A stretch of DNA of 53,215 nt from a virus. Shown here one piece after another: positions 41,123-46,937 of this stretch. Position 1 is the stretch's first letter; every line of letters starts with the position of its first letter. Location of the stretch: positions 1-53,215 of IMG/VR virus record IMGVR_UViG_3300042924_001821; one strand, written 5' to 3'. A program made the position numbers and the translations under genes. The notes under the pieces are model-generated. The model worked only from the letters and a program-made list of their open reading frames with translations. It was not told the DNA's origin and ran no database searches.

Positions 41123-41304
41123 TATGATTTTTTCTCTAAGTTTTTTTCTGAATAAATGTGTAGAATTCCACGATCATCTTCAACTACTAACCGGATAACT
41201 CCAGAGTCTTTAGTGAATACAGACCTAACTACACCATCAAATCTATAGTCACCTCCAACTTTGGACACGTTATCCCCAACTGAGAATTTAGGATTTTCCA
41301 CCAC
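41122..41304 (-). CDS. Small SH3/KOW-like beta protein (60 aa), GTG start
   Basis: Encodes MVENPKFSVGDNVSKVGGDYRFDGVVRSVFTKDSGVIRLVVEDDRGILHIYSEKNLEKKS. The V.GD.V.K.GG.Y.F.G.V......R.VVEDD.G.LHI spacing is that of a small SH3-like barrel found in many phages. The start is GTG at 41304, inside the upstream ORF by 17 nt. Function unknown. Confidence 0.5.
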   Translation of the reverse strand: MVENPKFSVGDNVSKVGGDYRFDGVVRSVFTKDSGVIRLVVEDDRGILHIYSEKNLEKKS

Positions 41305-41410
41305 GTTTGCGCTCCATTTTCTTCATGGCTTTTGATTCTATCTTTTCGTGCATCTTCTTGTTGCAACCCTTTTTCATGCCACAACATTTTTTACCATTTT
41401 CTTTTTTCAT
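41288..41410 (-). CDS. Lys/Cys-rich mini-protein (40 aa)
   Basis: Encodes MKKENGKKCCGMKKGCNKKMHEKIESKAMKKMERKRGGKS, very basic with three Cys near the N-terminus. ATGA overlap with the gene upstream. One of a run of basic mini-proteins. Confidence 0.45.
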   Translation of the reverse strand: MKKENGKKCCGMKKGCNKKMHEKIESKAMKKMERKRGGKS

Positions 41411-41553
41411 TTTTTCTTTGCAGTTTTAGCTGATTGTTTGAATGCCTTCGCAGTTGGTGCGCCTTTGCTTCCAACCTTCCGCATCTTCTCACCACTACCA
41501 GCGGCGATGCGTTTGCGTTTAGCGTTGATGTTAGCGTAGAGTCCAGTTTTCAT
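41407..41553 (-). CDS. Lys/Arg-rich mini-protein (48 aa)
   Basis: Encodes MKTGLYANINAKRKRIAAGSGEKMRKVGSKGAPTAKAFKQSAKTAKKK. The MKTGLYANI.AKRKRIA.GSGEKMR..GSKGAPT opening is shared by many phages. Almost no acidic residues: likely nucleic-acid-binding or packaged protein. Overlaps both neighbours as ATGA. Confidence 0.6.
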   Translation of the reverse strand: MKTGLYANINAKRKRIAAGSGEKMRKVGSKGAPTAKAFKQSAKTAKKK

Positions 41554-41738
41554 TTTTTCTTTTTGGACATTCCAGCTTGTGAAAGTGCAATCGCTACTGC
41601 CTGTTTGCGGCTCTTAGCAAGTGGTGCTTTCTTTGGGCCTTTAGGGTTCACGCCAGCATGGAGAGTTCCACGCTTGTATTCGCCCATGACTTTAGCCACT
41701 TTCGCGGCCTTACCTGCTTTTGTTGTTGGTTTTTTCAT
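41550..41738 (-). CDS. DUF6496-like basic protein (62 aa)
   Basis: Encodes MKKPTTKAGKAAKVAKVMGEYKRGTLHAGVNPKGPKKAPLAKSRKQAVAIALSQAGMSKKKK. The VM.E.K.GTL..G......V.SRKQA.AIALS.AG core is a recognised small phage/bacterial family. Strongly basic, histone-like composition. Function unknown. Confidence 0.65.
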   Translation of the reverse strand: MKKPTTKAGKAAKVAKVMGEYKRGTLHAGVNPKGPKKAPLAKSRKQAVAIALSQAGMSKKKK

Positions 41739-42064
41739 AATGATTCCATCCCATCCCTAAGTAGTTTGAAGAACGTGTCGGCAGGAATTGTTACCTTCCA
41801 GTTCTTATTATTCTTTTTATGAGCCACTGCCCACGCAATGCCTTTAGCATCCCGCTCGGCCTGCTCGCAAGCCTTATCTAAATTCAAGTTCTGAACGTGC
41901 TTCACCTCAAAGTGGAGTTTACCTTTCAGTTCTTCGCAGATCACATCTGGTGAGTCTTGACCGCCCGCGAATTGCTGTCCACGTTTAGCAGTGAATCCTT
42001 GGGCGCGTAGTTCATCTCGCCACTGACGTTCTGCTCTTGCTCCTTTAGCTCTTGAGTTTATCAT
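41735..42064 (-). CDS. Holliday-junction-resolvase-like nuclease (109 aa)
   Basis: The start at 42064 (MINSRAKGARAERQWRDEL) overlaps the upstream stop as ATGA; the longer ORF is not needed. PD-(D/E)XK site: E12 in the first helix, SPDV (38-41) and FEVK (52-55), the order of archaeal-type Hjc and phage resolvases. It could resolve branched DNA before packaging or in recombination. Confidence 0.7.
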   Translation of the reverse strand: MINSRAKGARAERQWRDELRAQGFTAKRGQQFAGGQDSPDVICEELKGKLHFEVKHVQNLNLDKACEQAERDAKGIAWAVAHKKNNKNWKVTIPADTFFKLLRDGMESL

Positions 42065-42276
42065 TCCGCGACCTCCACTTTGCCAAACAGCAAGCATCCA
42101 AGTTTTTCTGCGTTGAGAATAGCAACTTTCTCCCACGCATCGCGCTCCCTTCTCGCCTCATCGCGCTCGCGTTCCTTCTCTTGGCAATATGTCTTCATTT
42201 TCTCCGCGATGCGATACCGACTGAAATTGGAACATAACTCTTCCCATTCCGCATCCGTCTCTGGTGTATCACTCAT
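42061..42276 (-). CDS. PETD-type coiled-coil protein (71 aa)
   Basis: Starts MSDTPETDAEWEELCSNFSRYRIAEKMKTYCQEKERERDEARRERDAWEKVA. Same N-terminus as the gene at 42482 and similar to 29558. Helical; function unknown. Confidence 0.55.
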   Translation of the reverse strand: MSDTPETDAEWEELCSNFSRYRIAEKMKTYCQEKERERDEARRERDAWEKVAILNAEKLGCLLFGKVEVAE

Positions 42277-42485
42277 TTCGCGCCCTCCTTAATGCGACGC
42301 TGAATTTCTTCGCGTATCATATCGGCACGGACGCGAGCTTCAGAACCGGAGCATCCTTGAGCGAACCGCAAAGCGTTAAAAAGGTGTTGGTCACTGTGCA
42401 GATGGTAGTAGTCGGTTTGAGTTCGTAAATCTTGCGCTCGGCCTTGATCCCGTTGATCCGTTTGTTTATTATATCCAAATCTCAT
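42273..42485 (-). CDS. Small helical protein (70 aa)
   Basis: Encodes MRFGYNKQTDQRDQGRAQDLRTQTDYYHLHSDQHLFNALRFAQGCSGSEARVRADMIREEIQRRIKEGAK. The last residues EGAK also end the next gene upstream. ATGA overlaps on both sides. Function unknown. Confidence 0.5.
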   Translation of the reverse strand: MRFGYNKQTDQRDQGRAQDLRTQTDYYHLHSDQHLFNALRFAQGCSGSEARVRADMIREEIQRRIKEGAK

Positions 42486-42847
42486 TTCGCGCCCTCCTTT
42501 ACAAAAGCCAATACATCTTCTGGATGCTTGTTTGCAAACTGCGGGTTCGTTGAAAGTAACCCAACCGCAATGCGTAGTTGCTCCCTCGCCTCGTCTCGCT
42601 CGGCTATTGCCTTGGTTTTTTCGCCAAAAAATTGGGCGGCATTCATGGATTCATTTCCCCAATGCTCTCGTGCCTCGTCGCGTTCGCGCAAAGCCTCTGC
42701 TAATTTACTACTAACTTCTTGCAGTTTAGTATTTGCTTCGCCTCGCTCGCGTTCAAGTTTGCGAGCAATGTCTACAAAATTAGGCAAGCCTGTTAAGTTG
42801 CAATACCAATCCGATATAAGTTTGTCCGTCTCTGGTGTGTCACTCAT
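42482..42847 (-). CDS. PETD-type coiled-coil protein (121 aa)
   Basis: Encodes MSDTPETDKLISDWYCNLTGLPNFVDIARKLERERGEANTKLQEVSSKLAEALRERDEAREHWG... A second copy of the SDTPETD family close to the first, with longer coil. Possibly a phage-specific protein family expanded by duplication. Function unknown. Confidence 0.55.
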   Translation of the reverse strand: MSDTPETDKLISDWYCNLTGLPNFVDIARKLERERGEANTKLQEVSSKLAEALRERDEAREHWGNESMNAAQFFGEKTKAIAERDEAREQLRIAVGLLSTNPQFANKHPEDVLAFVKEGAK

Positions 42848-43038
42848 GGCAGCATACTATCTACATCTTGTGGTTCTGTCAATACTTTTGTTTCAGAAAA
42901 ATATTGGTTCATTATCTTGAGTCCTTCGTTGTGGTAGTTCTCTGCTATGCAATACCTTTCTTTATCTTGAGCTTCCCAGATTGCGTTTGCCGCCTCCAGA
43001 TACTTCAACGCTTTTCCGTATGCTTGGTCGATTGTCAT
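42844..43038 (-). CDS. Small TPR-like helical protein (64 aa)
   Basis: Encodes MTIDQAYGKALKYLEAANAIWEAQDKERYCIAENYHNEGLKIMNQYFSETKVLTEPQDVDSMLP, two helices with Ala-rich spacing. It starts 1 nt from the helicase stop. Function unknown. Confidence 0.5.
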   Translation of the reverse strand: MTIDQAYGKALKYLEAANAIWEAQDKERYCIAENYHNEGLKIMNQYFSETKVLTEPQDVDSMLP

Positions 43039-44270
43039 TAGTAAACCTCCTCAAGTCTTGAGATGTCACCGCGCATGATGATTTCCGTAGAATAGTTCCT
43101 CTGACCACGGCGGTTCTTCTTGATTGTCAACCTGCTCTTGTCTCCCTTGTGTTCGATATACACAACTTGGTCAGAGTGCATCCCTATTGCCCGTGATTCG
43201 CGTAGTCTTCCTTCGTCGTTAAGCTGGGAAGCAGTCAGCATAATCGAGTTATTCTTGAGCGCAGCTACCTTTAAGCGTCTTGCTATCTCAGAAATCTGGC
43301 TTTCTCTGCCTTCTGCACCATCAAATGCGATGATTTGGAGGTAATCTACCACGATAATATCTGCCCGATTTTCCCCCGTATACCGATTTATATGGCACTC
43401 TATCTCGTCAATTTCGGCTATTCCATCCACGATTTCAAGGGGTAACTGGTGTAATTTTAACAATGCGCCACTGATTTTGGCGAGTTCGTCTTTGTTTGCG
43501 GTCTTGTAATCCTCCGGTTCTCTAATCGGATAACCAGCGATGTTGCAAGCCATGCGAGTTAGGATGTCCTTCGCTTTCATTTCGAGGCTGAAGAACAGAA
43601 CTGACTTTCCTTCCAGTAGATTTGCGAGTGCCGCTTGCACAAGATAGATTGATTTTCCTCCACCTGTCTCTGATGCTACTGTCATCATCTCGCCTTTGTG
43701 CATTCCACCTTTGAGCGCACGATCTACTTTGAGGAGTCCAGTAGGGTAAAAATCTTTTACTGCTTTTCCTTCCATCTCATCAATGATTTCGATGATGAGG
43801 TCTTTGACTGGTTTCACTTTTGATGTGCGATCCTCGGCACACTTCATTATCGTTTCCGATAATTCCTTCAGATTTGCTTTGCCTGTCCGTAGGTTTGGCT
43901 CTTCCTTCTCCATGAGGATCAGAACATCGCGGTATGCCTTCGTGCGGTGAAGATGCTTCCGGTAGTCATCTGCCATATCTTGGCAAACCTTTCCAGAAGC
44001 TACCTTCATCGTAGCGAACATTTCGTGAATCGCATCCTCGCCACCCGCTGCTTCCAACTGACCAGTTGCCTCAAGCTCTGCTATGGCAGAAAACGGGCAG
44101 CAAGAACCTGTCCGCTGGTGAACCCCTTGGAGCGCATTAAAAACGATTCTGTTGGCTGGTATGGCGAAATAATCGCTATCCCATGTTTGTTGGGAAAGGA
44201 TGTTTCTGTCGATTGCGATGAGTGACAACGCTGCCACTTCACTCTTTCGTGCTATTGGGACTTTTTTCAT
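43038..44270 (-). CDS. DnaB-like replicative helicase (410 aa)
   Basis: The N-terminal helical domain (EVAALSLIAIDRNILSQQTWDSDYF) is followed by a RecA-like core: Walker A ASETGGGKS (199-207), VLFFSLEMKAKDILTRM (about 224-240), Walker B IIVVDYLQII (about 303-312) and ASQLNDEGRLRESRAIGMHSDQVVYIEH. Typical hexameric 5'-3' helicase. Paired with the initiator upstream in a lambda O/P-like order, it would be loaded at an origin within that gene. No polymerase is encoded, so host polymerase is probably used. A palindrome copy lies at 43847. Confidence 0.88.
   Translation of the reverse strand: MKKVPIARKSEVAALSLIAIDRNILSQQTWDSDYFAIPANRIVFNALQGVHQRTGSCCPFSAIAELEATGQLEAAGGEDAIHEMFATMKVASGKVCQDMADDYRKHLHRTKAYRDVLILMEKEEPNLRTGKANLKELSETIMKCAEDRTSKVKPVKDLIIEIIDEMEGKAVKDFYPTGLLKVDRALKGGMHKGEMMTVASETGGGKSIYLVQAALANLLEGKSVLFFSLEMKAKDILTRMACNIAGYPIREPEDYKTANKDELAKISGALLKLHQLPLEIVDGIAEIDEIECHINRYTGENRADIIVVDYLQIIAFDGAEGRESQISEIARRLKVAALKNNSIMLTASQLNDEGRLRESRAIGMHSDQVVYIEHKGDKSRLTIKKNRRGQRNYSTEIIMRGDISRLEEVY
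43847..43862 (-). promoter_or_regulatory. Dispersed palindrome, intragenic, perfect (centre GAAA on - strand)
   Basis: On the coding strand TTATCGGAAACGATAA, identical to copy 4. It encodes LSETI, a reading phase different from the IVTD-type copies. Confidence 0.6.
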
Positions 44271-44998
44271 TAGAATGAATTGTTGTTAAAGAAACCCATT
44301 TGACTCTCACTTTCTTTGTGGGCGCGAGCTTTGTCTATCTCTCCAGCCCAGTTGTTAAGGAGGGTTTCCATTGAGCGGCGAGTGTAAACGTCTTTTTCGT
44401 TTCGTTTGGAATAGAAGTTTTCGAGTAACTTCCAGTCTTCTTCACAGGTATCGAGGTTTGGTTTAGCTGCCTTAATTTCTTTTGGTGTCCAGTTTGTAGT
44501 ATCGCGTCTTCCGAGAAGTCGGTTTGCTCGTTGCTGAAAAGTTAAGAGATTAAGAGTTAATTCTCCTGTAGTATCTCTTTTATTATCTCCCTTAGTATCT
44601 ATGTTCACCTGTGGGTTGAGTCTGAGTTCACCAGCAGGTTGACTCTGATTGCACCTGTGGGTTGAGTCAGACTTCACCTGTGGGTGAACTCTGACTTCAC
44701 TTGTAGATGAAGTCCCGCTTGGCAAGACAGCAAGAATTTTCCTACTTCTGCCATCGTAAGAAATCTGTTTAATCATCTTCAATGACCTCAATTTTGAAAT
44801 CATGTTTGAGATGCTTGATTCTGTGCTGTGAAACATTCTTGCAAGATAACCATTACTTGCAAAGCATGGTTTCTCTTCAGTCCCAAGAGAACTGATTTCT
44901 GCCCACAAGCATTTCTCCATCCATGACAATGATTGAGATTCCCATATTTCTACGGGAACCCAAACTCCGCGAAAAACCCGTTCGTTCTTCTCGCTCAT
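44270..44998 (-). CDS. Winged-helix replication initiator candidate (242 aa)
   Basis: N-terminal residues 6-95 (VFRGVWVPVEIWESQSLSWMEKCLWAEISSLGTEEKPCFASNGYLARMFHSTESSISNMISKLRSLKMIKQI) form a winged helix as in RepA/DnaD-type phage initiators. The middle (about 96-135), where the DNA carries five iterons, is low-complexity. The C-terminal part (about 160-235) is helical, a possible helicase contact. It overlaps the helicase start by 1 nt. The lambda O-like arrangement of iterons inside the gene is the strongest argument for the initiator role. Confidence 0.65.
   Translation of the reverse strand: MSEKNERVFRGVWVPVEIWESQSLSWMEKCLWAEISSLGTEEKPCFASNGYLARMFHSTESSISNMISKLRSLKMIKQISYDGRSRKILAVLPSGTSSTSEVRVHPQVKSDSTHRCNQSQPAGELRLNPQVNIDTKGDNKRDTTGELTLNLLTFQQRANRLLGRRDTTNWTPKEIKAAKPNLDTCEEDWKLLENFYSKRNEKDVYTRRSMETLLNNWAGEIDKARAHKESESQMGFFNNNSF
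44604..44718. repeat. Five tandem 23-bp iterons inside the initiator gene, probable origin
   Basis: Units at 44604-44626, 44627-44649, 44650-44672, 44673-44695 and a degenerate one at 44696-44718. CACCTGTGGG is exact in units 1, 3 and 4. Each holds an imperfect dyad TTCACC-N4-GGTKRA, perfect in unit 4 (TTCACC/GGTGAA). Because 23 is not a multiple of 3, each copy is read in a different frame, so the repetition is held at DNA level. An AT-rich stretch (about 44530-44603) adjoins, as for a duplex-unwinding element. Confidence 0.7.
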
Positions 44999-45309
44999 AA
45001 TTCGATGCCCTCCCCATAAACATCATTAATATAATTGATGTTGCAGAATATTTTTACTTCATCACGATTTTTTTGAGCATAAATAAGATCTCTTGCTGCC
45101 AAGCAATCTAATGCGGAGTTTATACTTTTTTTTGATACACCAAAAGAAAAGGCCAAATAGTCTTTATCATTTACACATCCGCGATCCCAATTTTCAATGT
45201 ATGCTAATAATTCTCGTTGCAGCGGAGTTAATCCATCAATGCGATATATTTTGCGTTTAATCATTATCCCGTTTTTTGCCCGTATTGGACAATCGTCATA
45301 TTTTTTCAT
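44995..45309 (-). CDS. Winged-helix DNA-binding protein (104 aa)
   Basis: The ATG at 45309 (MKKYDDCPIRAKNGIMIKRKIYRIDGLTPLQRELLAYIENWDRGCVNDKDYLAFSFGVSKKSINSALDCLAARDLIYAQK) gives a compact winged helix; a longer start at 45381 would add 24 residues across an inverted repeat. Arrangement LTPLQRELLAYIENW ... SKKSINSALDCLAARDLI is a typical helix-turn-helix plus wing. Possibly a regulator or replication partner. Overlaps the initiator gene by 4 nt. Confidence 0.55.
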   Translation of the reverse strand: MKKYDDCPIRAKNGIMIKRKIYRIDGLTPLQRELLAYIENWDRGCVNDKDYLAFSFGVSKKSINSALDCLAARDLIYAQKNRDEVKIFCNINYINDVYGEGIEL

Positions 45310-45323
45310 TTTAGAAAAAGGCG

Positions 45324-45390
45324 ACCCCTTGTAGTGGCGATAGAAAGCGGCAACTGACGCATGAAGGTGGATTACCACCACAAGGGATCA
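45324..45390. repeat. Inverted repeat near the first gene of the replication operon
   Basis: GACCCCTTGTAGTGG (45324-45338) and CCACCACAAGGGATC (45376-45390) are complementary except for two bases. The arms flank about 37 nt. It could form a leader hairpin masking the 45309 start. Confidence 0.4.
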
Positions 45391-45466
45391 TATAGTTTGT
45401 TTGTTAATTTAATTTCTATCTTGAATCCGGCCTTCACCCCGGATGTGCAATTTCTCGCACAAGAGA

Positions 45467-45495
45467 AAACTACTATAGGTTGTGTTCGATGTCAA
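45467..45495 (-). promoter_or_regulatory. Leftward promoter candidate for the replication operon
   Basis: - strand: TTGACA (45495-45490), 17-bp spacer, TAGTTT (45472-45467). A perfect dispersed palindrome (45505-45520) lies 9 bp upstream of the -35 box. The resulting leader would be about 80-150 nt with small hairpins. Confidence 0.5.
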
Positions 45496-45504
45496 GCATC
45501 TTTT

Positions 45505-45520
45505 TTATCGGTTACGATAA
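45505..45520 (-). promoter_or_regulatory. Dispersed palindrome upstream of the replication-operon promoter (centre TAAC on - strand)
   Basis: On + TTATCGGTTACGATAA, perfect arms. It covers the last codons and stop of the 45512 gene and lies next to the promoter candidate at 45467-45495, an operator-like position. Confidence 0.7.
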
Positions 45521-45889
45521 CCAGTCCATTTCAACCTGCTCAACTTCACCCTTCGACCACTCATACATTTTGTCGTTGAGTAAGTCCCAGATTTGACTGG
45601 CATCTTCTTCTGTCTCGCACTGGAAGATGGAGCGGCGTTCACCGATACCTTCGTTTGTTATGATAATATCTGCCTTGATGACAGTATTACTGTTATTGCC
45701 AGTTGCCGCAAGAATAGCTGTGTTGTTAGCTCTCAGTGCCATGACGAGAATGCCGTCATCATTTTCGTAGGTAGCCATGAACGGGGTCTCCAGCGCGGCG
45801 GCTAAAGACATATTCGTAACCATGACAGTTTGCCTTACTCCAGCAAGTAATTTTTCTGCGTTGTCTTTGATTTTGTTAGTGTTATCCAT
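45512..45889 (-). CDS. Protein of unknown function (125 aa)
   Basis: The start at 45889 (MDNTNKIKDNAEKLLAGVRQTVMVTNMSLAAAL) is preferred; upstream codons in frame lie inside the promoter. Mixed alpha/beta with ADIIITNEGIGERRSIFQCETEEDASQIWDLLNDKMYEW, no known motif. Divergent from the XRE gene; its predicted leader is only about 2 nt. Confidence 0.55.
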   Translation of the reverse strand: MDNTNKIKDNAEKLLAGVRQTVMVTNMSLAAALETPFMATYENDDGILVMALRANNTAILAATGNNSNTVIKADIIITNEGIGERRSIFQCETEEDASQIWDLLNDKMYEWSKGEVEQVEMDWLS

Positions 45890-45897
45890 AAGCAACC

Positions 45898-45943
45898 ATA
45901 GTAACAAAAAAGTATTGACTTGTCAATAGTTCTGGTTTATTTT
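45898..45943. promoter_or_regulatory. Divergent promoters sharing a dyad at their -35 boxes
   Basis: Leftward: TTGACA (45926-45921), 17 bp, TACTAT (45903-45898). Rightward: TTGACT (45915-45920), 17 bp, TATTTT (45938-45943). The -35 boxes are the arms of a 7-bp dyad, TATTGAC-TT-GTCAATA (45913-45928). Starts would fall about 2-3 nt before the ATGs at 45889 and 45953, so both messages would be nearly leaderless. The dyad is a natural operator for the adjacent regulator. Confidence 0.65.
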
Positions 45944-45952
45944 TTCTCTGAA

Positions 45953-46309
45953 ATGAAACATCCATTAGAAACTGCTTATGAAACTTGCATGAGTGCCTAC
46001 GAGCAATCACGCACAGTTCGTTCTCTTGGACGCAAGACTTTCGCTAACCAACTCCGCGAGACACGGCGAGCATTGAAATTGACTGTCCGTGAACTTGGTG
46101 ACAAGATCGGCGTTACTGGATCACTCATCAACCAGATCGAAGTAAACTCCAAAAGCATTTTAAAAAAAGAACAAGTAGATAAGGTCATCGAATTATGCAC
46201 GTCTTCATCGAAGCCGAAGAGGGCTTATACGTTCTCAAAGTCAGTCCATACGCAGCAGGAAGACCAACCCCCATGCACGAACGAGGAAAACCTTTCCCCG
46301 TCAAATTAG
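45953..46309 (+). CDS. XRE-family transcriptional regulator (118 aa)
   Basis: The start at 45953 (MKHPLETAYETCMSAYEQSRTVRSL) is used; the TTG at 45920 lies within the promoter. Residues 29-82 (TFANQLRETRRALKLTVRELGDKIGVTGSLINQIEVNSKSILKKEQVDKVIEL) form an XRE helix-turn-helix with recognition helix GSLINQIE. The C-terminal about 36 residues are overlapped by another ORF (46195). It is likely to act on the divergent promoter dyad, and is a candidate to bind the dispersed palindromes; the target is not shown. Confidence 0.75.
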   Translation: MKHPLETAYETCMSAYEQSRTVRSLGRKTFANQLRETRRALKLTVRELGDKIGVTGSLINQIEVNSKSILKKEQVDKVIELCTSSSKPKRAYTFSKSVHTQQEDQPPCTNEENLSPSN

Positions 46310-46431
46310 AATACGACAATCCGATTGACGCTGCTAAAGGCTTAAAAGAGCTAACTGAATACTTTCGATGCTACGAAGAAAAACGCCACTTAAAGCCAAA
46401 ACGGGGTTCAAAAAACGAGGTGGCAAGTTAA
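46195..46431 (+). CDS. Small protein overlapping the regulator gene by 115 nt (78 aa)
   Basis: Encodes MHVFIEAEEGLYVLKVSPYAAGRPTPMHERGKPFPVKLEYDNPIDAAKGLKELTEYFRCYEEKRHLKPKRGSKNEVAS. Its beta-alpha content (YVLKVSPY, PVKLEYDNPIDAAKGLKELTEYF) looks more protein-like than the regulator tail in the other frame. Unusually deep overlap on both ends (also 64 nt with the HNH gene). Confidence 0.45.
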   Translation: MHVFIEAEEGLYVLKVSPYAAGRPTPMHERGKPFPVKLEYDNPIDAAKGLKELTEYFRCYEEKRHLKPKRGSKNEVAS

Positions 46432-46691
46432 AGGCAGTATCAGATTCTCGTAGGATCAAGAACAAAGAATATAGTGAAGTCAGAAAACAATACCTCGAAA
46501 AAGTCCAAGGCAAGTGTGAGGTATGCGGCGGGCAAGCCACGGACATACATCACAAAAGCAAAAGAGGAAAGAACCTATCAGTATCATCCACTTTCATGGC
46601 GGTATGCCGCCCTTGTCACATTAAAATAGAAACAAATCGAGCTTGGGCCAGAGAGAACAATTATCTAATTTATGAATACAAACACGTTTGA
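46368..46691 (+). CDS. HNH endonuclease (107 aa)
   Basis: Basic N-terminus (MLRRKTPLKAKTGFKKRGGKLK) then CEVCGGQATDIHHKSKRGKNL with C50, C53, H61, H62, and CRPCHIKIETN with C80, C83, H84 and N90: a complete zinc-supported HNH motif. Small HNH proteins of this type accompany terminases in many phages and are sometimes needed for packaging. It lies next to terL (convergent). Overlaps the next gene by 20 nt. Confidence 0.8.
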   Translation: MLRRKTPLKAKTGFKKRGGKLKAVSDSRRIKNKEYSEVRKQYLEKVQGKCEVCGGQATDIHHKSKRGKNLSVSSTFMAVCRPCHIKIETNRAWARENNYLIYEYKHV

Positions 46692-46896
46692 ATCCCGCAT
46701 CATCTGCGAGGGAACTGAGGTAACCAATACACCGGAGAAGATTCTATTTCGTCAGAAGTTCAATCAATGCTGGGTGAAGAAGAAAGACATCCGACTTAAC
46801 GAGCAACTTGGTTATCTTGACGGAGAGAAAATGATCCGTATTGTAGTTCCAGAAGAAGTAGCAAATACTTTGGAACTTGAAGGAATATTGGATTGA
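46672..46896 (+). CDS. Small protein (74 aa)
   Basis: Encodes MNTNTFESRIICEGTEVTNTPEKILFRQKFNQCWVKKKDIRLNEQLGYLDGEKMIRIVVPEEVANTLELEGILD, beta-rich. Overlaps the HNH gene by 20 nt and is convergent with terL. Function unknown. Confidence 0.5.
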   Translation: MNTNTFESRIICEGTEVTNTPEKILFRQKFNQCWVKKKDIRLNEQLGYLDGEKMIRIVVPEEVANTLELEGILD

Positions 46897-46899
46897 GTT

Positions 46900-46924
46900 A
46901 TACTGATTTTAGCTAAATTAGTAT
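46900..46924. terminator. AT-rich hairpin between convergent genes
   Basis: A 10-pair stem (46900-46909 with 46915-46924, one G.T) around TAGCT-type loop. No T-tract, but it sits midway between the 46672 gene and the end of terL and may terminate or insulate both. Confidence 0.4.
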
Positions 46925-46937
46925 AAACTTAGTATAT

